Shown here: piece by piece, positions 21,994-30,671 of the stretch
Layout of the letters: the number at the start of each line of letters is the position of its first letter
How positions within the stretch are numbered: position 1 is the stretch's first letter
DNA from: a virus
Length of the DNA: 36,596 nt
Virus record (IMG/VR): IMGVR_UViG_3300025151_000123
Location: 1-36,596 of that record
Direction: 5' to 3' (one strand)
Program-made: the position numbers and the translations under genes
Notes under the pieces: generated by a model
What the model saw: the letters and a program-made list of their open reading frames with translations, nothing else
Told to the model about the DNA's origin: nothing
Database searches by the model: none

Positions 21994-22965
21994 TTAAACG
22001 ATATTTGGAATGTTGAAGTTTACGCCAGCTCCAGCGGCATTGAGTTTGACCTTTGGTTTAGCGGCCCCGCGAGTGGCGTCGAGTTCCTGATCCAAAAGTT
22101 GCTGGCAGATCGTCCAGTGGTATTGAGCGCGTTCCAAATCTGCGTTATCTTCGGCGAGCATTCCCAAAAGGCCGTGTTTAATTGCATTCAGATTTCCAAG
22201 GAAAATTACGTCATTCTCTGTGACTAATGGTTGCCATGAGCGTTTGAGGAGCAGCTTTACGTCCTTGGTATCGGCAGAGCTGTTCTGGAAACGGAAGCGT
22301 CGGTATCGGGCCACGCCGTCGCCGATCATCTCAGCGAGAGTGTATTGTTCGGTGGCGTCAGTGGTATTCTCAGCAACGAGTCGGACTTTCTGGTGTAGGC
22401 CGTCGAAGCGGACTTCTGTGACGGATGCGACATTTACGTCGCTCGTAGATATGGAAGACTCCCCTCCCATCGTGAAGGTGTGGCTGTTGCCTGAATCCAC
22501 TTCGTCGGTCAAATCTCCGTCAGTGTCGATGTCCCGTAGATAACTGACGACCACTTCACCTTCAGTCGGTAGAGTGGTCAGGGGCGGGATAGGTAAAACC
22601 TTGAGTTTGAATCGCGAGTCTTTGAAAGGAAATCGCTGCTTAGTCGGGTGGAATCCGTCGTCGATTACGCCGTAGAGTGGTGACGGGCCACCACTGGCGT
22701 AGCCGCTGATCCGGTAGTCGTGCCACTGAGACTGGGCATCGACCGGAGAGTCCTGTAGCAGCACTCCTAGTAAGCTCTCAGCGTGTTCAGGAAGCGCGAA
22801 ATAGTCGTTGGTGGTGGAAATCTGGTAGTCGAAAAGCAGGTCTCTCCACATGCCTAGCGCGTAGATGCGTGGCATCACCAGATTCAGCTTTGCCACGATG
22901 TCCTCGTCAGTTCGGACGTATTCCGACAAGGATTTCGAGACGGATTTCACAGTCAGGGCTGGCAT
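21994..22965 (-). CDS. Virion structural protein (tail or connector candidate)
   Basis: 323 residues. The opening, SEYVRTDEDIVAKLNLV then MPRIYALGMWRDLLFDYQIS, recalls structural proteins of marine podoviruses that lie near tail genes; the middle is beta-rich with acidic loops, and the end is helical followed by a Gly/Ala/Asn tail. The ATG lies 6 bp after a -10 box, so it heads the long operon that continues to 17270. I cannot assign it to a specific tail component. Confidence 0.5.
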   Translation of the reverse strand: MPALTVKSVSKSLSEYVRTDEDIVAKLNLVMPRIYALGMWRDLLFDYQISTTNDYFALPEHAESLLGVLLQDSPVDAQSQWHDYRISGYASGGPSPLYGVIDDGFHPTKQRFPFKDSRFKLKVLPIPPLTTLPTEGEVVVSYLRDIDTDGDLTDEVDSGNSHTFTMGGESSISTSDVNVASVTEVRFDGLHQKVRLVAENTTDATEQYTLAEMIGDGVARYRRFRFQNSSADTKDVKLLLKRSWQPLVTENDVIFLGNLNAIKHGLLGMLAEDNADLERAQYHWTICQQLLDQELDATRGAAKPKVKLNAAGAGVNFNIPNIV

Positions 22966-22971
22966 AGATGA

Positions 22972-23000
22972 AAACTAGACGAAATGGGTCCAGTAGTCAA
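22972..23000 (-). promoter_or_regulatory. Promoter for the tail-lysis-nuclease operon
   Basis: TTGACT at 22995-23000, a 17-bp spacer and TAGTTT at 22972-22977 on the minus strand, then exactly 6 bp to the ATG at 22965. It is in a 65-bp gap between operons and probably drives about fifteen genes. Confidence 0.6.
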
Positions 23001-23030
23001 CGCCGGAGCTGGGCCTGATTTTGGGGGTTT

Positions 23031-23747
23031 TTAGGTGTAGTCGTATTGCTCACTTATGTCCAACACAACATTGGTAGCACTCAGCTCCGCCCCAACCCCA
23101 TCATTCGTGAATAAATTCACTTCCTCCCCCATGAACTGCATCGTTCCAGCACTCTGCTCAAACCCGTCTCTTTTATTTGTGGTGAACACGTAACCTTCAA
23201 AACCATCCTGAATTGACAGAGTTACCCGAGGCCACCAGTCCCCATCTCCACTGACCCATAAATCATCGAATATGGTGTGAATCTGGTTAACGTCGTAAAA
23301 TACGTCATCTCCGGTGGCCAGTGTGCTGTAGCCCCACTGAAGGTCAACAGCTATGGGGTTTCCGCCTTGGTAGGTGTGATCAATCGCCTCTGGCTTTCCG
23401 AGATCAGTCAATGGATCTCCGTCTTGTATGCGGGTAGAGAACAAAGGCGTCAACTCAGAGTCGTTGAGTGTCGTTATAAAAGGTGGTGACCCTTCAGAAG
23501 GGAAAGAAAACGTCCCACTAATCTTAAATGTCTTAGCTTTCCAGTGCGCCGCCGCCACCTTAGTTTTCGGTAATGGGAACGGAAATGCTGTCCGAGGGGA
23601 ATAAATACCACCGTAATATGGTGGGTCGTTGGGTTGCCCCGTCACCCCGTGCGGCAGTCCAGTTGAAAGTGTGCCACGGCCCAGTGTTCGTAGGCCAACA
23701 TTATATACTTCGTCCGAAAGGAATCTGCCGACGTATGTGATTGCCAT
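23031..23747 (-). CDS. Virion protein, last gene of the tail-fibre block
   Basis: 238 residues from the ATG at 23747, 4 bp after the previous stop; a frame starting 42 bp upstream would overlap that gene. Mostly beta-rich, with Pro/Gly loops (YYGGIYSPRTAFPFPLP). No known domain is recognised. Membership in a block of beta-rich structural genes is the only functional hint. Confidence 0.5.
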   Translation of the reverse strand: MAITYVGRFLSDEVYNVGLRTLGRGTLSTGLPHGVTGQPNDPPYYGGIYSPRTAFPFPLPKTKVAAAHWKAKTFKISGTFSFPSEGSPPFITTLNDSELTPLFSTRIQDGDPLTDLGKPEAIDHTYQGGNPIAVDLQWGYSTLATGDDVFYDVNQIHTIFDDLWVSGDGDWWPRVTLSIQDGFEGYVFTTNKRDGFEQSAGTMQFMGEEVNLFTNDGVGAELSATNVVLDISEQYDYT

Positions 23748-23751
23748 CCTA

Positions 23752-24426
23752 CTAAGATGCGAAGGGGTGGTAGAGGAGGGTGCCGTCAAGGGCTACTAAA
23801 CCAAGGCGCACGTCGCCGCGAACCATATTCTGAACGCCGATTCCCCCGACCCCGTTACTAATGACTTTTAGCAGAGGGATGTATTGTTTGGACGCAAAAT
23901 CAGGGGTCTGGCCAGCTAAAGTAAAGAAGTTACCGTCTAAACCAGCGAGGGTTCCACTCCCCAATGTGGGGTTGGTTATAGCTAGTTCGTCGTCGAGGGT
24001 TAGTTCTATATAGACGTAGTGATCTATAGATAGTCCTGTTACTTCCGTCCCATCTGTCTGGTTATAGCCGGAAACTGATGTCTCGGTGTCGGTGGTTAGA
24101 TCAGCATAAAATCGACTATTAGGTGCTAGGTAGACTGAATTACTAGAGAAAACGGTGGCATCCCACGAATGTTTAAAACTGTAGGATTCAGGAAATACAG
24201 TCGTGTTGACGAGAAATAATTCGTCCGACGGACCTTGACCTAGTGTAAGGGGGGCTAGGGGGTCGCCGACACCCTCATCCTCCTTCAACGGTCTAGGGTT
24301 TCCCGCCCTAGTGCGAGCAGAGGACGATGAAAACTCCGCGCTTCCACGGGCCTCGACTTTTCTTTGGCCGCGAGACGATGAAAACTCCGCGCTTCCACGG
24401 GACTCAACTTTTTCGTATTCGGCCAT
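23752..24426 (-). CDS. Beta-rich virion protein with duplicated N-terminus
   Basis: 224 residues. The first 40 contain a duplicated motif, VESRGSAEFSSS and VEARGSAEFSSS, from a DNA direct repeat, followed by a disordered linker and a beta-rich body. The start overlaps the preceding stop as TAATG. Not recognised as a family; a structural role follows from the neighbours. Confidence 0.5.
   Translation of the reverse strand: MAEYEKVESRGSAEFSSSRGQRKVEARGSAEFSSSSARTRAGNPRPLKEDEGVGDPLAPLTLGQGPSDELFLVNTTVFPESYSFKHSWDATVFSSNSVYLAPNSRFYADLTTDTETSVSGYNQTDGTEVTGLSIDHYVYIELTLDDELAITNPTLGSGTLAGLDGNFFTLAGQTPDFASKQYIPLLKVISNGVGGIGVQNMVRGDVRLGLVALDGTLLYHPFAS
24328..24412. repeat. Direct repeat within a virion gene
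   Basis: Two copies of about 30 bp containing GATGAAAACTCCGCGCTTCC and the following ACGGG, 48 bp apart, encode the duplicated RGSAEFSSS segment. Confidence 0.8.
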
Positions 24427-25643
24427 TACGTCGGTGCAAAAACAGTAGTTTTTTCTCGGAGATATCCTCCCCTATAAGGCTTCTGCGTGTCTGATACCAC
24501 CAGACTAGCTGGCCAATCGGTGTAGTTAGTGGCCCCAAAACTGAAGTTAGCTACGGTGTATTTATACACCAGATCCTCAGTCCCGTTAGTGAAGTCCAGA
24601 TTATACCCACTATGCAGGCACGCTGGAACATTGATACTGAAGTAGGGTGTGGAGATGTTTATCGGCAATGGTTGTGGAGGACTGTCTGGTGCTACTGTTT
24701 GTGGTGTCTTACTCCATGTAACTAATATCGAAGCCTTGCACGGACCACTATAGCGGTGTTTGGACATTACGGGGGCTGTCACATTGACGACACCACCAGC
24801 TCGTTTCTCCCACCCATCAATCCGCACGGTGGAAAGCACTGATGGGAATGTATAGTTGACCGAGGTGTTGAATGATGAAACAGCCTTAACTCCGTCGGAG
24901 TCACTCTCGACAGCTCCACCGATGATTGAGTCTACGTCGATCTGGAACCAGTTACTGGTCAGTTGCCTGCCTGACCGCTTGATCGCGTTGGCCTGAACAC
25001 CCCAGTAACTGTTTTGGGGGTCTCCGAATAATGTAGCAGCCGTCTGGCCTGTGGCACCGACTGTCTCGGTGTTGTAAAAAAGAGTAGTGACTCGCGACAG
25101 GGTTTCGCCATTAAGGTCGTCTGTCCCGATTGATGTGCTGCTAGTCTTCTTGACGTAGGTTCGACGCTCGATGACGTAGAGTCCATCAAGGATCTTGTCG
25201 CCTGTTTTCTTCTGGTCACGGATAGCTAACACATACGTGCCGCTGAATTTGCCAGTTGGTGTGTCTGGCATCGTGTCACCCATTGCTGGAGTAGTCTCAG
25301 AAAACTCGCTGCGTCGGATTATATAGTCGCGAGTGACGGCGTCGAATTTAGTGCCGCCGATGTCAGCGTGATCGAACGACCAGTTGTTTTCGTCCTGATC
25401 AATTCGGTCTGATGCGTAGTAATACTGGTAAAACTTGTTCTGGTTATCCCCAGCACTGACGTGAACAAGTCGGTGGTCTGGCCACTTGTCCCGATCAGGA
25501 TGCTTGGTTCCATATTCGGGGATGGCGGTGCCTTCGTCCGCCAGCCGCTGGGCGTCCACCACCTCATAGAACAGGAAGTCGTTGACGTTCGGTGTAGGGA
25601 ACGTAACGACTCTCTGTCTCTGCGGTGTCGGATTGACGGCCAT
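24426..25643 (-). CDS. Large beta-rich virion protein
   Basis: 405 residues, mostly short beta strands with Thr/Ser/Asn-rich loops and no signal peptide. The N-terminal third contains VTFPTPNVNDFLFYEV and a charged region (KHPDRDKWPDHRLVHV). No family recognised. It is joined by TAATG overlaps to the genes on both sides, so it is probably made in fixed ratio with them as a tail or baseplate-like component. Confidence 0.5.
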   Translation of the reverse strand: MAVNPTPQRQRVVTFPTPNVNDFLFYEVVDAQRLADEGTAIPEYGTKHPDRDKWPDHRLVHVSAGDNQNKFYQYYYASDRIDQDENNWSFDHADIGGTKFDAVTRDYIIRRSEFSETTPAMGDTMPDTPTGKFSGTYVLAIRDQKKTGDKILDGLYVIERRTYVKKTSSTSIGTDDLNGETLSRVTTLFYNTETVGATGQTAATLFGDPQNSYWGVQANAIKRSGRQLTSNWFQIDVDSIIGGAVESDSDGVKAVSSFNTSVNYTFPSVLSTVRIDGWEKRAGGVVNVTAPVMSKHRYSGPCKASILVTWSKTPQTVAPDSPPQPLPINISTPYFSINVPACLHSGYNLDFTNGTEDLVYKYTVANFSFGATNYTDWPASLVVSDTQKPYRGGYLREKTTVFAPT

Positions 25644-25894
25644 TACACAGCGTTGTAGGCCAGCACCTTACCGCCGGAAAGCGTGAATGCGCTGATCGGT
25701 CCAAACAAGACGGTTCCAGCGGGGATTGCATTACCTGTAAAGGTATCTCCACTGAGTCCTGCCCATGTGATAGCACTAAAAGTAGCTTCAGCAATTACTT
25801 GAATCGCGCAGAAGTCTCCAGTGATGGCTGTAGTTCCTGATTCAAACACGGCACCGCCGCGTCCGAAGGATTGTTTGTCGATATTGTTGGTCAT
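25643..25894 (-). CDS. Small beta-rich structural protein
   Basis: 83 residues, Gly/Ala/Thr/Phe-rich. The pattern FCAIQVIAEATFSAITW, then IPAGTVLFGPISAFTL and GGKVLAYNA is one I have seen in short virion proteins of aquatic phages, perhaps decoration or tail-tip proteins. TAATG overlap with the following gene. Confidence 0.5.
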   Translation of the reverse strand: MTNNIDKQSFGRGGAVFESGTTAITGDFCAIQVIAEATFSAITWAGLSGDTFTGNAIPAGTVLFGPISAFTLSGGKVLAYNAV

Positions 25895-25904
25895 AGGGGT
25901 GGTG

Positions 25905-27086
25905 TTATGATGTGGTTGATTTAATGATGGCGAAGTTGAATATGAAAGTAGTAGTAATGCCGCCAGAGGTTGGGTTTTCTATAGTGACATTGAAACTACC
26001 GCTAGCGACTGCCGCTACTGTGGCTCGTAGGCCGGTATCTCCAGATTTTTGGCAGAGAACTATAACGTCATTAGCTGCGACATTTGAATTAGTTACAGTG
26101 AAAGTGCTTGAAGATGTGGCACCATATGTTCCTGTAAAGCAAGTAATGGTTCCCGATACGGCGTTCAGGGTGAAGTTCTCAGTGATAGAAGTTGGCTGAG
26201 TAACAGTTCCCCTTGAGTTATAACCTAGTTGGGTTGATGCGAGAATGTTGGTGCCACTGACTGCGGCTTTGGTCGAACCACCGATAATCGTGTTATCAAT
26301 CGCACCGCTGTCGATGTCTACTTTTGAGATGTTGACTTCACCAGTTCCGTGCGGTGTCAGATTGATATTTCCGTTGCTATCGGTTGAGGAGATTGTGTTT
26401 GTATTGCCATCTACTTTAATGGTGTCAATAACGACTGCCCCAGTCCCGTTCGGTGTCAGATTGATGTCACCGTTACTATTCGTCGAAAGGATTGTATTAC
26501 CACTTATGTCAATGTTATCTACAGTAAGAGAATCAGCCGTGATGTTGGCTGGTGTCGTTGAGCCAATATTCGTGCCGTCGATGGTTCCGCCGTCGATGTC
26601 TACTTTTGAGATGTTGACTTCGCCAGTTCCGTTCGGCGTTATGTCAATATTGCCGTTGGAGTCGATTGAAGATATTACGTTACCATCGAGGCGGATGTTA
26701 TCACCAGTAATCTGACTTGCTGTAATAGTGGTAGCACCACCAATCGCAACATCGTCAATAACTCCCCCGCTGATATTAGCTTTTCCTATGGCAACCTCAC
26801 CAGTTCCGTGCGGTGCCAGCTCTAAATTACCATTCGTGTTGGTTGTAGAAATTATGTTACCGTCGATTCGGATGTTATCTACATTGAGTAGTCCCGTTAC
26901 TGACGACGTGCCTGTTACACTTAAATCGCTACTCAACGTGGTCGCGCCAGTGACATCTAGTGTGCCACCGATAGTCGCTGCACCAGATGAAGAAATGCTC
27001 TCTGTGGAGACGGAAGAACTACCCACATTGATCGTCGCACCGCCAGTTGTAACGGTCAGCTTATACTCTTCAGTGGAACTAGACAT
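25905..27086 (-). CDS. Tail-fibre-like protein with four beta repeats
   Basis: 393 residues, Gly/Thr/Ser/Asn/Ile-rich. After a short start, about four degenerate repeats of some 35-60 residues follow, each with DNIxIxGNxI, SNGxIxLxPNGTGEV and then IxGGxIDxxxIG. Such repeats form elongated beta-helical fibres. The C-terminal 110 residues (GYNSRGTVTQPTSITEN to NFAIIKS) match a beta-sandwich end common in phage fibres. This protein probably makes a thin tail or head fibre that touches the host. TAATG overlap with the preceding gene. Confidence 0.75.
   Translation of the reverse strand: MSSSTEEYKLTVTTGGATINVGSSSVSTESISSSGAATIGGTLDVTGATTLSSDLSVTGTSSVTGLLNVDNIRIDGNIISTTNTNGNLELAPHGTGEVAIGKANISGGVIDDVAIGGATTITASQITGDNIRLDGNVISSIDSNGNIDITPNGTGEVNISKVDIDGGTIDGTNIGSTTPANITADSLTVDNIDISGNTILSTNSNGDINLTPNGTGAVVIDTIKVDGNTNTISSTDSNGNINLTPHGTGEVNISKVDIDSGAIDNTIIGGSTKAAVSGTNILASTQLGYNSRGTVTQPTSITENFTLNAVSGTITCFTGTYGATSSSTFTVTNSNVAANDVIVLCQKSGDTGLRATVAAVASGSFNVTIENPTSGGITTTFIFNFAIIKSTTS
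26290..26870. repeat. Degenerate coding repeats of the fibre gene
   Basis: Four diverged direct copies of a stretch containing CAGTTCCG..CGG.G near 26340, 26440, 26620 and 26800. The copies at 26300 and 26590 are almost identical over about 30 bp (GTCTACTTTTGAGATGTTGA). Confidence 0.75.
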
Positions 27087-27436
27087 TAGCTTGCGGTGAT
27101 GTGGGTGATGTTCGGGATCACATCGACTTGACCACGAAGGAGGTGAATAGTTGCGCTAGCAGAGCTATCAGTCCAGAAAACGTCATACTCATACGTTCTG
27201 GAAGGGTCGAGCTTGAGTGTCTCTGCTTTAGGTAGTTTCAACTCGACCAACCCCGATAACTGGGTCACGTCGAAAGTGAACGTAGCAATCTTCGGTGCGC
27301 CATACTGGCGGCGGACCTCGCCAGCAAACGTGTCGCCAGACAGGGTGACCACCGCATCAGAAGCGTCGCGGATAACCAGCTCAAAGGAGAAGTCTTCTCC
27401 GCGAGCTACTTTGAGGTTGTATTCAGGAGCTGCCAT
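27086..27436 (-). CDS. Small beta-sandwich tail protein
   Basis: 116 residues, all beta in appearance. The layout YNLKVARGEDFSFELVI, then DTFAGEVRR, FDVTQLSGLVELKLP and YEYDVFW resembles BppU-like or Ig-like adaptor domains found before fibre genes in many phages. It lies directly upstream of the fibre and is coupled to it, so a fibre-attachment role is plausible but not proven. Confidence 0.55.
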   Translation of the reverse strand: MAAPEYNLKVARGEDFSFELVIRDASDAVVTLSGDTFAGEVRRQYGAPKIATFTFDVTQLSGLVELKLPKAETLKLDPSRTYEYDVFWTDSSASATIHLLRGQVDVIPNITHITAS

Positions 27437-27749
27437 CGTTCGTCATCGCCTTCTCTACAGCGACGACGAAGCCTACATTATCAGACTTATCTTGTCCAGC
27501 CCCGCCGTGACCGCCGTTGATTACATAGTCGTGGACCGTGTCCAGATAGTCGTCAGCCAGAGTCATCTTACTCTGGACCCACGCCTCAACAAGCTGGGGA
27601 GAACCGCAGGCGCAGCTCTCCTTCAGCTTGCTGGCGTTGGCCATAATGTTGCAGAGCTGTTGGTAGATCATTTCATGATCCTTCTGCATGTCGTGGCTCA
27701 TTTCGCCACCACTTCCAGAATCACCAGCTTCTCCATACACTTTATTCAT
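27423..27749 (-). CDS. Small conserved helical protein
   Basis: 108 residues. The core QLCNIMANASKLKE, then CACG and EAWVQSKMTLADDYLDTVHDYV is helical and common in small proteins of aquatic phages encoded among virion genes; its function is unknown to me. The two Cys-Gly residues are the only notable chemistry. It overlaps the next gene by 14 bp. Confidence 0.5.
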   Translation of the reverse strand: MNKVYGEAGDSGSGGEMSHDMQKDHEMIYQQLCNIMANASKLKESCACGSPQLVEAWVQSKMTLADDYLDTVHDYVINGGHGGAGQDKSDNVGFVVAVEKAMTNDGSS

Positions 27750-27750
27750 A

Positions 27751-28755
27751 TCAGACGTAGTCGTAGTCGCGATAGATCCTCAGAGCGAACTGGTTTGGAC
27801 TCATGGCCTCAAAGGCGTCGGGGCCAAGTTCCATAGCGAGTTCCTCGATCTGAGCCATCTTCTGCTTGTCCATACGGGACTTAGGATCGAATGACCCGCC
27901 GTGAATGGTAGAGAACAACTCTTGAGCCTTCTCTGGGGTGAGTAGGGCTTTCGCTTTTGGGGCTTCTTCTGATTCAGCGGCTGGCATTTCAGCGGCTGGT
28001 TCAGCGGCTGGTTTAGCGGCTGGTTTAGCGGCTGGTTCAGCGGCTGGTTCGTCTTCTGCATAGAAGGCTTCAGCGAACTCACCTACTTCTTCGGGGGTCA
28101 TATCCCGAACACTTTTCCATGTGTCCATGTCTCCTGACGCTTTCAGGTCCATGAAAATCTGATCCATGAGATCCTGTCCTACAGCACGTGAAGTCTCTTG
28201 ACGTTCGCCAGCGGTATCAACAAGTTCTTGACCACCTTCACCCATCTTTCTCTCTAGTTCTGCAGCGGATTTTCGCGCACGTCTCTTATCGTCGTCCCGC
28301 TCTAATGCGGCCTGAGCTGCGCCATAGATTGTATCAGTTGGGCTGACCGCGCCTCGCAAAGCGTTTTCAATCGCGCCAAGGAATCCAGCGTTTTCACCGA
28401 GTTCGTCGAAACGATCTTCGGCGGCTTTACGCTTATCGGCGTCGGTGGCTAGGCCGAAGGCATTCGCAGCCTCCAGCGTTAAACCAACTGGGGCGGCGAG
28501 TTTCCCCGCAGCTTTGCCAGCGGTTTTGGTAGCTGCGGATGCTTTAGCTGCACCTCGCCCAGCCTTTCCCGCGAGGGTTGATCCAGTTGGTGTGGAGGAA
28601 CCAGCAGCCCTACCAAGATTAAACTGTGTCCTAACTTTTTGTAGGCTCTTTGGTAGTTTTCGCATCCGCTCCCCAGACGAGATTTGTGACGCCCTATAAC
28701 GGGACATCGCGGCGCGTTCTGCTGGACTTAGTTGTGACGGATCAATGGTGGCCAT
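27751..28755 (-). CDS. Virion-associated protein with AAEPAAKP repeats
   Basis: 334 residues. The N-terminal third is basic and Ala/Gly/Lys-rich. A hydrophobic Ala/Gly region near residues 80-105 and charged helices follow. Residues about 235-262 are AAEPAAKP-type repeats, the C-terminal 60 a compact helical domain. No catalytic motif is visible. First gene after a terminator and before the fibre genes; probably a structural or internal protein. The Pro/Ala/Glu repeats resemble those of the gene at the left edge of the window. Confidence 0.5.
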   Translation of the reverse strand: MATIDPSQLSPAERAAMSRYRASQISSGERMRKLPKSLQKVRTQFNLGRAAGSSTPTGSTLAGKAGRGAAKASAATKTAGKAAGKLAAPVGLTLEAANAFGLATDADKRKAAEDRFDELGENAGFLGAIENALRGAVSPTDTIYGAAQAALERDDDKRRARKSAAELERKMGEGGQELVDTAGERQETSRAVGQDLMDQIFMDLKASGDMDTWKSVRDMTPEEVGEFAEAFYAEDEPAAEPAAKPAAKPAAEPAAEMPAAESEEAPKAKALLTPEKAQELFSTIHGGSFDPKSRMDKQKMAQIEELAMELGPDAFEAMSPNQFALRIYRDYDYV

Positions 28756-28769
28756 ATTGCTATGAAAGT

Positions 28770-28814
28770 AAAAAAGAACCCCGCTTCCCGTTTATGGTTC
28801 AGGAAACGGGGTTC
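28770..28814 (-). terminator. Rho-independent terminator after the capsid unit
   Basis: On the minus strand, GAACCCCG (28807-28814) pairs with CGGGGTTC (28776-28783), with an inner AAACGGG/CCCGTTT that can form an alternative stem, followed by TTTTTT (28770-28775). It lies between the small post-capsid gene and the 27751-28755 gene. Confidence 0.8.
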
Positions 28815-28839
28815 GTAATTGGTGTGGGAACGCCTTAGA

Positions 28840-29037
28840 TTAGGCTGGGTCAAGTGTGGCCTGTAGCGCAAGAGCTAGCTCAGAGAGTTTGATGGTCTTG
28901 GCTTTCTGCTCCGACTGATCGTAAATCTGAATCAGGTCATCACCATGGGCGCGGCTAGCGACATCTGCGGTGACCCCGGCGTTGGTTCCGGTTAGGCTTG
29001 CAACCTGATCGGTTGGCGCGTCATCAAGAGTAGGCAT
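28840..29037 (-). CDS. Small post-capsid protein
   Basis: 65 residues, acidic N-terminus, then a short beta-rich segment (DLIQIYDQSEQKAKTIKLSE, read as two parts) and a helix. It resembles short proteins of the head-fibre or decoration type only in size and position behind the capsid gene. A strong hairpin separates it from the capsid gene, so it is probably expressed less. Confidence 0.5.
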   Translation of the reverse strand: MPTLDDAPTDQVASLTGTNAGVTADVASRAHGDDLIQIYDQSEQKAKTIKLSELALALQATLDPA

Positions 29038-29054
29038 GATAATAGAAAGGTTGC

Positions 29055-29090
29055 AGCGAGGTTCCCGAAAATAACTTCGGGAACCTCGCT
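29055..29090 (-). terminator. Strong hairpin between capsid and post-capsid genes
   Basis: A perfect 15-bp stem (29055-29069 with 29076-29090, arms AGCGAGGTTCCCGAA and its complement) with a 6-nt loop. There is no U-rich tract after it, so it may be a partial terminator or RNA-processing or stability element rather than a full stop. Confidence 0.6.
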
Positions 29091-29097
29091 AGATTGA

Positions 29098-30441
29098 TTA
29101 GGCAGCAGGAGTGCTGGAAGTCCGCTTGAACAAGATGACGTAACCGAATTCGGTCTTGATCGGCTTGGTCGCGCTGGCAAGCACACCCCGGAAGAAACCG
29201 ATAGTCCCGTCAGGGTTGGTAACTTCGTTAACGATGTTCTTCCAATCGAACTTACCACGGTAGTTGACCGGATTGAAGGTCACTCCGCTAGCACCAGTCA
29301 TCGGATTCGGGATCTGCGATTCGCAGACTTCCGGATGGATGATGAAAGCCGCCTCGAAATCAGCGGTGTCGTAAGAAGCGTTCGGCGTGGCAACTCCAGC
29401 AGAAACGGTGTAAGGCTCGATCTTAGTGACCGCGCCAGTGCTGATGCTGAACCGAGGTGCGAGGTCATCGACCAGATGGTAGAAACCACGGAATGACTTC
29501 TCAATACCCAACGGAGCGATGAGGTCACTGACCTTCGCGTTGTTGTAGCGAACGTCGTCGCGGAACCCAGCTTCGGTTTGAAGTTGGTAAGACGCTTCAG
29601 ACGACAGAACCAGACCAAACACAGGGCGACCGTTTTCACGACCGTATGCGTTGTTGCCTGCACCAGCCCGGATGAGCTTGAAGTAGATGCTGTCGAGAAC
29701 GGCGTTTGAGATGTTTGCATCAGGAGTGATGTCGCTATTTCCCGAGCCGGATTTAGCGATGTCGAGGCCAGTGAGCAACGCGCCTTCAAACGGATTGTTA
29801 GACGTGTTATCGCCGTCTGAATCGACAGTGGAGCGTGTGACAGAACCAGCAGCAATACAGCAAGTCAGATTAGCCGACACTTTCTCAAACTCATTACGGT
29901 AGCGATTTTCCCAAGTGTTGTGGGTCACTTCCGACATGATGTCCATGATAGCGCGAAGCTGCTCTTGGCGGTGGGCTGCAAAACGGAGGTCTTCCAGCGA
30001 GATGCGTGGTGACTCGATTACAGCGCGTTCCAGCGAATACTTCTTGAGACGCTTACCGAACTGAACAAAGGAGCGGTTGTCAGTGCTACCAGATCCGCGA
30101 CCACCTTGAACGTCGTCAGCAGCGTCGTCGAGAGGTTGTCCGTTTGCTCCAGAGAGCGATGTGTTGAACTGATTACCGCCAGTGGAAAGAGTTCCGACAG
30201 ACGACCACGCATCCGTTCCGGCTACGACGTTACCGCTAGTTAGGGTAGTGGCGACAGCACGGTCATAGACGAGCGTGGTTTGTTGGTAACCCACGCCGTC
30301 AGCGAAAGCGGACTGCTTCATAAGGTCCATCCACGGAGAAGTGTGGAGGGTGCGGGTGTAGATGTCTTGCCCGATGCGGTTAGCTTCTTCGGCAAGAATG
30401 GTGTTAATGGCGGATACGCCAGTTCCAAGATCGAAAGACAT
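29098..30441 (-). CDS. Major capsid protein
   Basis: 447 residues. The start, GVSAINTILAEEANRIGQDIYTR in two helices followed by TSPWMDLMKQ, the long E-loop-like Gly/Ser-rich section and the helix EDLRFAAHRQEQLRAIMDIM are as in HK97-fold capsid proteins of podoviruses in this gene position (portal, scaffold, capsid). The C-terminus FGYVILFKRTSSTPAA gives a final beta strand. It follows the scaffold gene with its own promoter and a long leader, fitting high expression. HK97 fold is inferred from family and position. Confidence 0.8.
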   Translation of the reverse strand: MSFDLGTGVSAINTILAEEANRIGQDIYTRTLHTSPWMDLMKQSAFADGVGYQQTTLVYDRAVATTLTSGNVVAGTDAWSSVGTLSTGGNQFNTSLSGANGQPLDDAADDVQGGRGSGSTDNRSFVQFGKRLKKYSLERAVIESPRISLEDLRFAAHRQEQLRAIMDIMSEVTHNTWENRYRNEFEKVSANLTCCIAAGSVTRSTVDSDGDNTSNNPFEGALLTGLDIAKSGSGNSDITPDANISNAVLDSIYFKLIRAGAGNNAYGRENGRPVFGLVLSSEASYQLQTEAGFRDDVRYNNAKVSDLIAPLGIEKSFRGFYHLVDDLAPRFSISTGAVTKIEPYTVSAGVATPNASYDTADFEAAFIIHPEVCESQIPNPMTGASGVTFNPVNYRGKFDWKNIVNEVTNPDGTIGFFRGVLASATKPIKTEFGYVILFKRTSSTPAA

Positions 30442-30517
30442 GATTCTAAAAGAGGATAGGTGTTAGTGTTCCCGCCCGACTAGCGAGAAACGATTGGTGG
30501 GTTAGGCCGAATCTCTT

Positions 30518-30616
30518 TAGAACTATTCAATGGCTAGAGCAACCAGCAGATTCTATGTGTGGTAGAGGCAAAGCTCTAAAGGATCGACCTAGAACTGATT
30601 TATGGTCAGAGCAACC
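30518..30616. repeat. Imperfect 27-bp direct repeat in the capsid leader
   Basis: Two copies, 30518-30544 and 30590-30616, share TAGAACT at one end and AGAGCAACC at the other, 21 of 27 positions matching. They lie in the 283-bp gap between the scaffold and capsid genes. Confidence 0.65.
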
Positions 30617-30630
30617 GTGTCGATATGGTG

Positions 30631-30659
30631 AAACTACCGTAAACAGTTTTTGTTGTCAA
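30631..30659 (-). promoter_or_regulatory. Candidate promoter for the capsid gene
   Basis: TTGACA at 30654-30659, a 17-bp spacer and TAGTTT at 30631-30636, just past the scaffold terminator. The -10 box is identical to the one at 22972. The predicted leader before the capsid ATG (30441) is about 180 nt and contains the direct repeat. Confidence 0.5.
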
Positions 30660-30671
30660 GTAGGTAACAGA

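Noticed and set aside
26245-27099. Long rightward frames opposite the fibre gene
   Set aside because: They mirror the repetitive fibre coding sequence and have no start signals or recognisable protein features.
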